A stretch of DNA of 14,959 nucleotides from an uncultured Collinsella sp. (GTDB taxonomy: Bacteria > Actinomycetota > Coriobacteriia > Coriobacteriales > Coriobacteriaceae): positions 1 to 14,959 of the forward strand of contig UQMY01000044.1 of NCBI GenBank assembly GCA_900542325.1, read 5' to 3'. The notes beneath the pieces were generated by a model. The model was not told the origin of the DNA. It saw only the letters and a list, made by a program, of their open reading frames with translations, and made no database searches. Positions 1-6,714 of this stretch are shown one piece after another. Every line of letters starts with the position of its first letter. The stretch's first letter is position 1. The position numbers and the translations under genes are program-made.

Positions 1-125
1 CTGCTAGGCGGGCACTTTTACCGGGCGGCTAACCCACACAAACCCCCGAAGAGCCACTTTTTGTCCGCAGTCCCAACCAGTCTTTTTGGGACGGCGCGAA
101 TCGTGGCAGACAGCCTCCCAACACG
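1..125. other. Intergenic region downstream of the MFS gene
   Basis: No gene is visible here. A short inverted repeat (GTCCCAA at 70-76, TTGGGAC at 86-92) lies about 35 bases past the exporter's stop codon and could be a weak terminator stem for it. On the minus strand the stem is followed by mixed sequence and only later by a run of A, so it is not a classical intrinsic terminator. Confidence 0.3.
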
Positions 126-1430
126 CTAATGGCGGGCGCACATCTTCACCAAACGCACCATGGCGAGCGCAAAGCCCACAGCGGCCACAGCCATGAGCAC
201 GTAGAACACCGAGCGAAAGCCGAATAAGAACACATCCGGACGGCCTGCAACGAAACTGGTCACGGCCTCGCCCATCGCCACACTCATCTGCCCATACAGG
301 ATATTCGACGCCACCGTAATACCGAGTGCCATGCCGGCGTAGCGCGCCAAACTGCCCAAGCTGCCAGCAAAACCGAGCGCTTCGCGCGGAGCCGAGCCCA
401 TGTACAGGGAGTTATTGGGGCTCTGGAAAATCGACGTGCCGCACGACATAAACGCGACGCAGCACACGATCACGGGGATGGAAGAGTGCTCGTCGAGCGT
501 ACTTACCGCAAAGAGACCGCACACGTACACACCCAGGCCGACCGCCGTGGGACCCTCGCAGCCAACACGGTCCGAAACCGTACCCGAAAGCGGCCCGATA
601 AAGGCATTTACCATCGGCAGCGCCAAAAAGAGCAGTCCGGAAATATCGGAGCTAAAGCCATGAGCATCCTGGAAATAGAACGGCAGCACAAACTCAGATG
701 CACCGATGCCGATAAACACAATAAGCATGCATGCCAAGTTAATCGTAAAAGCCGAACTCGCAAAGCAGCGACGCGCGGCCTCCGCCAGAGACATGGGGCG
801 CTCACCGGCCTCCGGCTTAACATGCGGCAGTGTGTAAAGCCCCACGATAAACGAGATGACGCCAATGGGCAGGTTGATGAGGAAGATGCTCTCCCAGGGA
901 AAGCTTGCCACCAGCATGCCGCCCAGCACGGGGCCACACATCATGCCGAGGGCCACGAAAGTCGCGAGGATACCCATGGCACGACCGCGCTCGCGCGCCG
1001 GAAACGACTCGGTGATGATACCCATGTTGTTAGCCATGGCCGCCGCGCAACCGACTCCCTGAACAATACGTGCCAGGATAAGAACCTCGAGCGAGGCCGA
1101 AAGGCCGCACAGCAGCGAGCCGACCGTAAAGACGATGACGCCCAGTTGGAATACGCCCACCTTGCCGCGCACGTCGCCCAGACGGCCAAACGGCAGCATA
1201 GCCACGCATGTCGCAAGCAGATACACCGAGCTCACCAGCTGGATGCGGTCGAGGCCCACGCCCAGCTCCTTTTGCATCACGGGCAGTGCCACGGTCACGA
1301 CGGTCGAATCCAGACACGCCATAAACGTCATGATGAGCACGGTAAACAGAATCGCCCATTTGTTCTTGCCATGGGTGTCGCCCTCTAGGGCAATGTGCTC
1401 GCGGCGCAGCTGCTCTGCGGTTTTCTCCAT
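126..1430 (-). CDS. MFS transporter, DHA2 (EmrB/QacA-like) drug exporter family
   Basis: A 434-residue integral membrane protein, predicted to export a drug or metabolite by proton antiport. Family signatures seen: LDSTVVTVALP (residues 40-50) in the first membrane helix, the loop motif GRLGDVRGKV (82-91), a QGVG helix (124-127), and GPVLGG (166-171), the motif C typical of exporters. Hydrophobic helices run to the C-terminus. It is shorter than EmrB (about 510 residues), so the helix count (12 or 14) is uncertain. I chose the ATG at 1430 because AAAGGA lies 5 bases upstream; ATGs at 1436 and 1472 lack that spacing. It follows the metY-like gene on the same strand, with a terminator-like hairpin ending about 30 bases before its start. 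No promoter of its own is obvious in between, so read-through is possible. The substrate cannot be told from sequence. Confidence 0.85.
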   Translation of the reverse strand: MEKTAEQLRREHIALEGDTHGKNKWAILFTVLIMTFMACLDSTVVTVALPVMQKELGVGLDRIQLVSSVYLLATCVAMLPFGRLGDVRGKVGVFQLGVIVFTVGSLLCGLSASLEVLILARIVQGVGCAAAMANNMGIITESFPARERGRAMGILATFVALGMMCGPVLGGMLVASFPWESIFLINLPIGVISFIVGLYTLPHVKPEAGERPMSLAEAARRCFASSAFTINLACMLIVFIGIGASEFVLPFYFQDAHGFSSDISGLLFLALPMVNAFIGPLSGTVSDRVGCEGPTAVGLGVYVCGLFAVSTLDEHSSIPVIVCCVAFMSCGTSIFQSPNNSLYMGSAPREALGFAGSLGSLARYAGMALGITVASNILYGQMSVAMGEAVTSFVAGRPDVFLFGFRSVFYVLMAVAAVGFALAMVRLVKMCARH

Positions 1431-1456
1431 ATCCATCCTTTCGAGTGGCGCAACAC

Positions 1457-1502
1457 AAAAACGGGGCCCCAATCGCCTGCAAACAGCCGCGATTGGGGTC
1501 CC
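1457..1502 (-). terminator. Terminator or attenuator between metY-like gene and MFS gene
   Basis: Two 14-base arms (1489-1502 and 1463-1476) pair with a single mismatch around a 12-base loop, followed on the minus strand by G and five T (1461-1457). This fits a Rho-independent terminator for the upstream metY-like gene. Because the exporter's RBS begins about 20 bases later, the same structure forms most of the exporter's leader. Confidence 0.65.
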
Positions 1503-1525
1503 GCCTACGGAATCGGAACGTAAAG

Positions 1526-1556
1526 GTCGCCGAAGCCCTCTGTCGGCATCGGCGAC
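1526..1556 (-). repeat. Second hairpin just after the metY-like stop codon
   Basis: A perfect 8-bp inverted repeat, GTCGCCGA (1526-1533) with TCGGCGAC (1549-1556), has a 15-base loop and starts 17 bases after the stop codon of the metY-like gene. No T-run follows, so it is more likely an mRNA 3'-end stabilising or Rho-related structure than an intrinsic terminator by itself. Confidence 0.45.
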
Positions 1557-1572
1557 TTATGCGAACGCTAGC

Positions 1573-2856
1573 CTAGCACTGCTCGAGAGCCTGCTCAAGG
1601 TCGGCAATCAGATCGGCCGTGTCCTCGAGGCCGCACGACAGGCGCACCATGTCGGCGGAGATGCCACAGGCGATGAGCTCCTCATCGTTCATCTGGCGAT
1701 GCGTGGCGTTAGCGGGATGCAGGCAGCAAGTGCGGGCGTCGGCCACATGCGTGGCGATCTGGGCGAGCTTGAGGCTCTTCATAAAGGTCTCGGCTGCCGC
1801 GCGACCGCCGTTAAAGCCAAAGCTCACAACGCCGCAGGTACCGTTGGGCATGTACTTCTGAGCCAGGTCATAGTACTTATCGCCCTCCAGGCCCGGATAG
1901 CTCACAAAGCGTACCTTGGGATGGCTCTGCAGGAACTTGGCAACGGCCAGGCCGTTCTCACAATGACGCGGCATGCGCACATGCAGGCTCTCGAGCGAGC
2001 TGTTCAGGAAAAACGCCGCCTGCGGGTTCTGCATGGGACCAAGATCGCGCATGAGCTGCGCGGTGGCCTTGGTGATGAAGGCGCCCTCGCGGCCGAACTT
2101 CTCGGCATAGGTCACGCCATGGTAGCTCTCATCGGGCGTGGTGAGACCCGGGAACTTGTCAGCATGGGCCATCCAGTCAAACTGACCGTGATCGACAATC
2201 ACACCGCCCAGGTAGGCCGCGTGACCGTCCATGTACTTGGTCGTGGAGTGCGTAACGATATCGGCACCCCACTCAAAAGGACGACACATCACGGGCGTCG
2301 GGAAGGTGTTGTCGACCATCAGCGGCACGCCGTGGCCATGCGCGGCCTTGGCAAAGCGCTCAATATCGAGCACGGCGAGGGCGGGGTTGGCGATGGTCTC
2401 GCCAAAGACGAGCTTGGTGTTGGGCCGGAAGGCTGCTTCCAGCTCCTCATCGGTGCAGTCGGGAGCAACGAACGTGCAGGTAACGCCCATACGGCCCATG
2501 GTATGGGCAAGCAGGTTGTAGGTACCGCCGTAGATGGCAGAGCTCGCGACCACGTGATCGCCGGCACCGGCCACGTTAAAGATCGCGAGGAAGTTCGCAG
2601 CCATGCCCGAGCTCGTGAGCATCGCAGCAGTGCCGCCCTCCATCTCGCAGATCTTGGCGGCAACCAGATCACACGTGGGATTCTGCAGACGGCTGTAGAA
2701 GTAGCCCGACTCCTCCAGGTCAAACAGCTTGCCCATGTGCTCGGACGTGTCGTACTTCCACGTGGTTGACTGGTAGATAGGCACCTGACGCGGCTCTGCA
2801 TCGCCCGGGCGATAACCGCCCTGAACACACGTGGTACCGATGGTCTGCTCGCTCAT
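1573..2856 (-). CDS. metY: O-acetylhomoserine sulfhydrylase-like Cys/Met PLP enzyme
   Basis: A 427-residue cytosolic enzyme of the Cys/Met metabolism PLP family. The best match by motif is O-acetylhomoserine aminocarboxypropyltransferase, which makes homocysteine from O-acetylhomoserine and sulfide. Seen: the N-terminal substrate-loop region YSRLQNPT (54-61), the cofactor-stacking region SSGMAAN (82-88), Asp in VDNTF (181-185), and the PLP-binding lysine K207 in HSTTKYMDGH. The length is typical for MetY; cystathionine gamma-synthases and methionine gamma-lyases are usually about 380-400 residues, but methionine gamma-lyase activity is not excluded. The ATG at 2856 has GGGAG 6 bases upstream; the TTG two codons earlier overlaps that spacer and is less likely. 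It is transcribed away from the C_GCAxxG gene. No SAM riboswitch fits in the short leader. Confidence 0.85.
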   Translation of the reverse strand: MSEQTIGTTCVQGGYRPGDAEPRQVPIYQSTTWKYDTSEHMGKLFDLEESGYFYSRLQNPTCDLVAAKICEMEGGTAAMLTSSGMAANFLAIFNVAGAGDHVVASSAIYGGTYNLLAHTMGRMGVTCTFVAPDCTDEELEAAFRPNTKLVFGETIANPALAVLDIERFAKAAHGHGVPLMVDNTFPTPVMCRPFEWGADIVTHSTTKYMDGHAAYLGGVIVDHGQFDWMAHADKFPGLTTPDESYHGVTYAEKFGREGAFITKATAQLMRDLGPMQNPQAAFFLNSSLESLHVRMPRHCENGLAVAKFLQSHPKVRFVSYPGLEGDKYYDLAQKYMPNGTCGVVSFGFNGGRAAAETFMKSLKLAQIATHVADARTCCLHPANATHRQMNDEELIACGISADMVRLSCGLEDTADLIADLEQALEQC

Positions 2857-2895
2857 ATCCAACTCCCTTACTTGGGTTTTGATTTTATTCGGTTC

Positions 2896-2924
2896 ACGAT
2901 ACCGCTACCCCGCACCCCTCTCAA
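2896..2924 (-). promoter_or_regulatory. Putative promoter of the metY-like gene
   Basis: On the minus strand TTGAGA (2924-2919) is followed after 17 bases by TATCGT (2901-2896). Transcription would start near 2889, giving a leader of about 33 bases that includes the RBS. The -10 box is only a partial match. Confidence 0.4.
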
Positions 2925-2944
2925 CCCATCCCGCCGATAGGTTA

Positions 2945-2975
2945 TGAGACAAATAAATCAGGGGCATTCGTCTCA
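2945..2975. repeat. Inverted repeat in the divergent metY-like / C_GCAxxG intergenic region
   Basis: TGAGACAAAT (2945-2954) and ATTCGTCTCA (2966-2975) form two 10-bp arms with one mismatch around an 11-base spacer. It lies upstream of the putative metY-like promoter and upstream of the plus-strand gene, so it could be an operator for either. No T-run follows, so it is not a terminator. Confidence 0.4.
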
Positions 2976-3041
2976 GCCTTAGGCATTTATTCGATGGATA
3001 TACATGAGGCATACATGAAGCTCTCGATGATTACATGCCCC

Positions 3042-3073
3042 GTCACGGGTACCATAGGCGGGTACACCGTGAC
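3042..3073 (+). promoter_or_regulatory. Hairpin directly upstream of the C_GCAxxG RBS
   Basis: GTCACGGGTACC (3042-3053) pairs with GGTAC-A-CCGTGAC (3061-3073) as a 12-bp stem with one bulged A and a 7-base loop. The RBS AAGGAG begins two bases later at 3075. As DNA the same dyad could be an operator overlapping a weak promoter (TTACAT at 3031, a poor -10 at 3054). Either role is inference. Confidence 0.5.
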
Positions 3074-3086
3074 CAAGGAGACAACG

Positions 3087-3533
3087 ATGAAGCAAATCGA
3101 TACAGCCCAGCTCGACATCACCGCCTGTCAGGCTCAGGCTGCCGAGTACCACGCCAGTGGCTTTAATTGCGCGCAGGCCGTCGCCTGCACGCTCGCGCCC
3201 GCCGTCGGGCTTGACCCCCAAGTCGCCTTTACCCTCACCGAGGGCTTTGGCGCCGGCATGGGCGGCATGACCGAAACCTGCGGCGCTATCTCGGGCGCCG
3301 TGGCCATCATGGGCTTTGTAATGAGCGACGGCATGGAAAACCCCAAGACCAAGGGCCAGACCTACAAGCTGTCGCGCGAGATCGCCAAGCGTTTTGGCGA
3401 GAAGAACACGACGACCGTCTGCGGCACGCTCAAGGGCGTCGGATCGGACAAGGGTCCGCTCCGCAGCTGTCCCGGCTGCATCGACGATGCCGTCGAAATC
3501 GCATGCGATATGCTAAAGCAGCTCGCCGAGTAA
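3087..3533 (+). CDS. C_GCAxxG_C_C family protein (putative redox protein)
   Basis: A 148-residue cytosolic protein with eight cysteines. It shows the pattern that defines the C_GCAxxG_C_C family: C28 in GFNCAQAV, C65 in TCGAISGAVA (the GCAxxG-like core), C112 in VCGTL, and C128/C131 in SCPGC. The Cys arrangement suggests metal or Fe-S binding or thiol redox work, but the family's biochemical role is not established. The ATG at 3087 has AAGGAG exactly 6 bases upstream; an in-frame ATG at 2994 would add 31 unconserved-looking residues that run through the hairpin, so I reject it. It stands alone, converging on yigZ with a GC-rich hairpin between them. Confidence 0.8.
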   Translation: MKQIDTAQLDITACQAQAAEYHASGFNCAQAVACTLAPAVGLDPQVAFTLTEGFGAGMGGMTETCGAISGAVAIMGFVMSDGMENPKTKGQTYKLSREIAKRFGEKNTTTVCGTLKGVGSDKGPLRSCPGCIDDAVEIACDMLKQLAE

Positions 3534-3550
3534 ACGGCGGCAACATAAAA

Positions 3551-3597
3551 CGACGGCCGGCGCGCTTGGGATCCATCCAAAAGCACACCGGCCGTCG
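3551..3597. terminator. Shared hairpin between convergent C_GCAxxG gene and yigZ
   Basis: CGACGGCCGG (3551-3560) pairs perfectly with CCGGCCGTCG (3588-3597); an inner TTGG/CCAA pair extends the structure. It sits 17 bases past one stop codon and 3 bases past the other. There is no clear T-run on either side, so bidirectional termination is plausible but not proven. Confidence 0.5.
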
Positions 3598-3600
3598 CCG

Positions 3601-4236
3601 TTAGAACTCGGCAAATTCGGAGGCGCCGACCTCAATCTCCTCGCGTCCCGCCATAAGCTCGCGCATCTTGGCGCAAAATGGCTCCTGCTCCCCCGCCTTA
3701 AATACCAAATGAATCGTCACGGCATCCGCGTAATCGGTATCCGAAACCTTGGCGCCCGAATCCTGCGCCAAGCGAAGCACCTGCTCATACTGCGGATAGG
3801 TCACATGCACGTCAACGGGCACGACGCTTGTCATCTCAACGATCTGACCGGCCTCCCGAGCAGCTGCCACCGCCGCCTGCGTCGCCGCGGTATAGGCGCG
3901 CACCAAGCCACCGGGCCCTAACAGCGTGCCACCAAAATAGCGCGTCACAACGCAGCATACGTTTTTAAGTCCCGCACCGCGCAGCACCTCGAGCGTCGGC
4001 ATTCCGCTCGTGCGGCTTGGCTCGCCATCATCGCTCTGGCGCTCGCGTCCATCGACCAAAATCCACGCGGGCACATTATGCCGAGCGTCATAATGACGCT
4101 TGCGAACCATCTCGATAAAAGCATTCGCCTCGTCCTCGGACTCAATATGGATCAACTGGGCAATAAACCGGCTCTTGCGGTCCACAAACTCGCCCGAAGC
4201 CTCAACATTCAATTGCAGAGTAAAATAACTGTCCAA
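3601..4236 (-). CDS. yigZ: YigZ/IMPACT family protein
   Basis: A 211-residue protein of the YigZ family, the full usual length. The N-terminal UPF0029 (Impact) domain covers roughly residues 10-115, with KSRF (21-24), SDDGEPSRTSGMP (68-80) and the conserved block YFGGTLLGPGGLVRAY (100-115). A C-terminal DUF1949 ferredoxin-like domain follows (about 135-200). Eukaryotic IMPACT regulates the kinase GCN2; the bacterial proteins have no settled role, though a link to ribosomes or nucleic acid has been proposed from structure. Translation starts at a TTG (4236): GAGGGG lies 5 bases upstream and no ATG or GTG nearby is as well placed. It lies downstream of rnpB on the same strand, about 310 bases away. 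Confidence 0.88.
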   Translation of the reverse strand: MDSYFTLQLNVEASGEFVDRKSRFIAQLIHIESEDEANAFIEMVRKRHYDARHNVPAWILVDGRERQSDDGEPSRTSGMPTLEVLRGAGLKNVCCVVTRYFGGTLLGPGGLVRAYTAATQAAVAAAREAGQIVEMTSVVPVDVHVTYPQYEQVLRLAQDSGAKVSDTDYADAVTIHLVFKAGEQEPFCAKMRELMAGREEIEVGASEFAEF

Positions 4237-4548
4237 AAAAGCCCCTCAACAACAAGCAGAGCAACAAACAGCCTCAATAATACGGCAAAGGCCGTACCGA
4301 TAACCCCGGCGAAAAGAATGGAGCCGCCGATGAATCCGTCAACGAAAGCGAGAACCCGTCAGCGCGAGCAAGGTGCCTTGAAAGACAAGTTTGCAACAAA
4401 AATGGGGTCGCTGATGACCAGGCAAAAACAGCGAGACGGCGCCAGCTGAGTCGATTTTGCCCGAAAGAGGAGGGAGCACGCCTTATGGCGGCGACCGACG
4501 AATGAGCGCCAAATCGGCCAGCTGACGCCGTCGCAGCGTCAACAAGAA
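4237..4548. other. Gap between yigZ and rnpB
   Basis: I see no gene here. The minus strand holds two small dyads. TGACGC/GCGTCA (4523-4528, 4536-4541) lies right after the RNase P RNA and may help end or process it. TACGGC/GCCGTA (4279-4284, 4289-4294) is followed on the minus strand by TTATT, near a possible but weak -10 (TATTAT) for yigZ. The longer open frames crossing this gap start inside rnpB or yigZ and have no protein character. Confidence 0.4.
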
Positions 4549-4912
4549 AGCTGAGTGGGCCGATAAGCCGGGTTCTGTCGTGAACGGTCATTTATCTTGT
4601 CTGCACGTTACCATGCAGCTCCACGCACGCTACCCGAACGCGGACCGGGCCGGCCCATAGCGTTCCTATTCGCGCTTGCTCCGGATGGGGCTTGCCAAGC
4701 CGCCGTGTTGCCACGACGCTGGTGGTCTCTTACACCACCGTTTCAGCTTTTCCCTTTACGCCTTGCGGCGCAGGTGGGAGTCTTCTTTTCTGCGGCGCTT
4801 TCCGTCGGATCACTCCGCCCGGTCGTTAGCCGGCATCCCGCCCTCTGGAGCCCGGACTTTCCTCACGCGTACTGCATGCAGCACATCGCGCGACCGTCTG
4901 GCCCACTCAGCA
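4549..4912 (-). ncRNA. rnpB: RNase P RNA (M1-type, bacterial type A)
   Basis: The catalytic RNA of RNase P, which removes the 5' leader of tRNA precursors. Read on the minus strand, the P1 helix is formed by GCTGAGTGGGC (4911-4901) with GCCCACTCAGC (4560-4550). The universally conserved P4 5' strand, GAGGAAAGTCCGGGCTC (4864-4848), is present, as is the 3' conserved block ACAGAACCCGGCTTATCGG near the end (4578-4560). The order and the length of about 364 bases fit a type A RNA of a high-GC bacterium. Ends are set by P1 and are good to a few bases. Confidence 0.95.
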
Positions 4913-4919
4913 GTGCAAA

Positions 4920-4948
4920 AGTGTAGCACACCGTTACCGCAGGCAATG
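4920..4948 (-). promoter_or_regulatory. Putative rnpB promoter
   Basis: On the minus strand TACACT (4925-4920) is preceded by TGC, an extended -10 pattern, and would start transcription at about 4913, matching the RNase P 5' end. A -35-like TTGCCT lies 15 bases upstream, closer than the usual 17. The fit of start site to RNA end is the main support. Confidence 0.5.
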
Positions 4949-4994
4949 GCACAACGCAAACGCTCGACACGATAAACCAAGAACCGCCATGCGC

Positions 4995-5109
4995 TACAAT
5001 GGTCCTGTCGATGGGCAACGTCGTCAGTCGAGACGCGACCGCGCTCCGCACCCCTCCGTCTACTCGGTGTGTTCCCGCCTCCTCCCCGAGGCGGGATGTC
5101 GGCTTTTTT
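4995..5109 (+). ncRNA. Possible small plus-strand RNA between rnpB and rpsA
   Basis: A good -10 box TACAAT (4995-5000) is followed about 75 bases later by a perfect 8-bp hairpin, CCCGCCTC (5074-5081) with GAGGCGGG (5088-5095), and a six-T run (5104-5109). No open frame with an RBS lies between, so a short untranslated RNA of about 100 bases is possible. Against it: no -35 box at the right distance, and 8 bases separate the stem from the T-run. I do not recognise an RNA family; SRP RNA, tRNA and 6S hallmarks are absent. Confidence 0.3.
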
Positions 5110-5174
5110 CATGCACCGACAATCCAATAGCCTGTGGACAGCCCGGCAGCATTGCGCATCTCGGCGCCAAATGC

Positions 5175-5209
5175 AAAAAGGGACCCGTCCATTACGGACG
5201 GATCCCTTA
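5175..5209 (-). terminator. rpsA terminator
   Basis: On the minus strand AAGGGATCCGTCC (5208-5196) pairs with GGACGGGTCCCTT through a 5-base loop, with one G-U pair, and runs into five T (5179-5175). It begins about 25 bases after the rpsA stop codon: a textbook intrinsic terminator. Confidence 0.9.
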
Positions 5210-5232
5210 AAACAAGTGATCGTCAAACCGAT

Positions 5233-6399
5233 TTACTCGGCGTCGGTCTCCTCGTCCTTCTTCTCGGAAGGCAGCGGGGTAACCTCGATCTCGACGCCCA
5301 GAGTCTCAGCAGCAGACTTCATGGACAGGGAGATACGACGACGGTCGAGGTCGATCTCCATGACCTTGACCTGAACCTTGTCGCCAACGTGGGTGACCTG
5401 AGAAGGCTGGTCCACGTGCTTGTTGGCCATCTCGGAGATGTGCACCAGGCCCTCGATGCCCTCGCCCAGGTCGACGAAAGCGCCGAACGGGACAAGCTTG
5501 GTCACAGTGCCCTCGACGATAGCGCCGACGGGGTACTTCTTGACCAGTGCGCGCCACGGATCCTCGGTGGTCTGCTTGAGACCCAGGGAGATGCGCTCGC
5601 GGTTGAGATCGACGTCGAGAACCTCGACCTCGACCTCCTGGCCGACCTTGACAACCTCGGAAGGATGGTTGACGTGGTTCCAGGAGAGCTCGGAGATGTG
5701 GATGAGGCCGTCGATACCGCCGAGGTCGACGAAGGCGCCGAAGTCGACGATGGAGGAAACGGTGCCCTGGAGACGCATGCCAGACTTGAGCTTGGACAGG
5801 ATCTCGGAGCGCTCGGCCTTACGGGACTCCTCGAGCACGACGCGACGGGAGAGGACAACGTTGTTGCGGTTGCGGTCCATCTCGATGACGCGGGCCTCGA
5901 TGCGGGTGCCCATGTAGGAGGTGAGGTCCTTGACGCGACGGAGGTCGACGAGGGAAGCGGGCAGGAAGCCACGCAGGCCGATGTCGAGGATCAGGCCGCC
6001 CTTGACAACCTCGATAACCTCGCCCTCGACGTTCTCGCCGGAGTTGAACTTCTCCTCGATGCGGTTCCAAGCACGCTCGTACTCGGCACGCTTCTTGGAC
6101 AGGACCAGACGACCGTCCTTGTCCTCCTTCTGGAGAACCAGAGCCTCGATGGGATCACCGAGTGCAACGATGTCTGCAGGGTTAGCGTCCTTGCGGATGG
6201 ACAGCTCGCGGACCGGGATAACGCCCTCGGACTTGAATCCGATGTCAACGAGCACCTCGTCATGCTCGATCTTAACGACAGTGCCGTTAACGAGATCGCC
6301 CTCATCAAAGTCGGTAATCGTACCGTCGATGAGGTTGTTCATCTCCTCCTCGTTGACATCGTCAAGAGAGAAAATGGACGAGTTCTGAATCTCACTCAA
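5233..6399 (-). CDS. rpsA: 30S ribosomal protein S1
   Basis: A 388-residue protein with four S1/OB-fold RNA-binding repeats at about residues 33-103, 120-186, 206-275 and 292-361. The last two are the most canonical, each with the pattern DFGAFVDLG/PFGAFVDLG then GLIHISE/GLVHISE and ISLGLK/ISLSMK. S1 helps mRNA bind to the small subunit. Four repeats instead of the six in E. coli is normal for actinobacteria. The tail after 365 is acidic and lysine-rich. The start is a TTG at 6399, with AAAGGGG 7 bases upstream (6413-6407); no other start codon fits. It is transcribed alone and ends in a strong terminator. The leader can fold over its own RBS. Confidence 0.95.
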   Translation of the reverse strand: MSEIQNSSIFSLDDVNEEEMNNLIDGTITDFDEGDLVNGTVVKIEHDEVLVDIGFKSEGVIPVRELSIRKDANPADIVALGDPIEALVLQKEDKDGRLVLSKKRAEYERAWNRIEEKFNSGENVEGEVIEVVKGGLILDIGLRGFLPASLVDLRRVKDLTSYMGTRIEARVIEMDRNRNNVVLSRRVVLEESRKAERSEILSKLKSGMRLQGTVSSIVDFGAFVDLGGIDGLIHISELSWNHVNHPSEVVKVGQEVEVEVLDVDLNRERISLGLKQTTEDPWRALVKKYPVGAIVEGTVTKLVPFGAFVDLGEGIEGLVHISEMANKHVDQPSQVTHVGDKVQVKVMEIDLDRRRISLSMKSAAETLGVEIEVTPLPSEKKDEETDAE

Positions 6400-6714
6400 A
6401 GGTGGACCCCTTTCGAACTACGGGGCCCCGATTGCTAGGACCTACAGAAGGGTGCGACAAGCACACAACGTTTAGGAACACTCGGGAGCCGACAGATACT
6501 AATGTGACGCTTATGCAATCACGTTCGTATAGGTTACGGGGAAATGAGTTCGATTTCAAGCGTGAACTGCCATTTTTTACTCGTATGGAGACTTTTTCGC
6601 AATCTTGTGAACGACTGTCTCCACAAGCTGACGATAAGCAGTTGGGCATACGGCTTTGGAGTAAAGTATCCCAAGCCAACGATTCTGGAACGATTTTTCG
6701 AGAAAGGTGCCCGC
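6400..6714. other. Divergent gap between rpsA and the HAD gene
   Basis: No gene with protein character is visible. The first 30 bases are the rpsA leader hairpin. On the plus side, two overlapping dyads lie in the presumed HAD leader: TGGAGAC/GTCTCCA (6586-6592, 6617-6623) and CTTGTG/CACAAG (6604-6609, 6622-6627). I could not pick a convincing promoter for either gene. Confidence 0.35.
6404..6428 (-). promoter_or_regulatory. RBS-sequestering hairpin in the rpsA leader
   Basis: In the minus-strand transcript GGGCCCC (6428-6422) can pair with GGGGTCC (6410-6404): seven pairs, one of them G-U, with an 11-base loop. The GGGG of the ribosome binding site is inside the stem, and the TTG start lies just after it. 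Self-regulation of S1 translation is known in E. coli; that this hairpin does the same here is inference. Confidence 0.45.

Noticed and set aside
1135..2769. Long plus-strand open frame of 544 codons opposite the MFS and metY-like genes
   Set aside because: It lies antisense to two clear protein families, is rich in His, Arg and Ala without any domain pattern, and has no RBS. It is a by-product of GC-rich codon bias.
2857..2990. SAM riboswitch or T-box in front of the metY-like gene
   Set aside because: The predicted leader is only about 33 bases, and even the full intergenic sequence lacks the conserved riboswitch core sequences.
4597..4926. Apparent proteins within 4597-4926 on either strand
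   Set aside because: This stretch is the RNase P RNA gene, with its conserved helices; the open frames are incidental.
5134..6438. Plus-strand open frame of 434 codons opposite rpsA
   Set aside because: The Asp/Leu/Val-rich text mirrors the repeated S1 domains; rpsA on the other strand has four recognisable domains, an RBS and a terminator.
6544..6714. Longer N-terminus for the HAD protein from the ATG at 6544
   Set aside because: It lacks a good RBS, and HAD motif I normally lies within the first 15 residues, as it does with the GTG at 6715.
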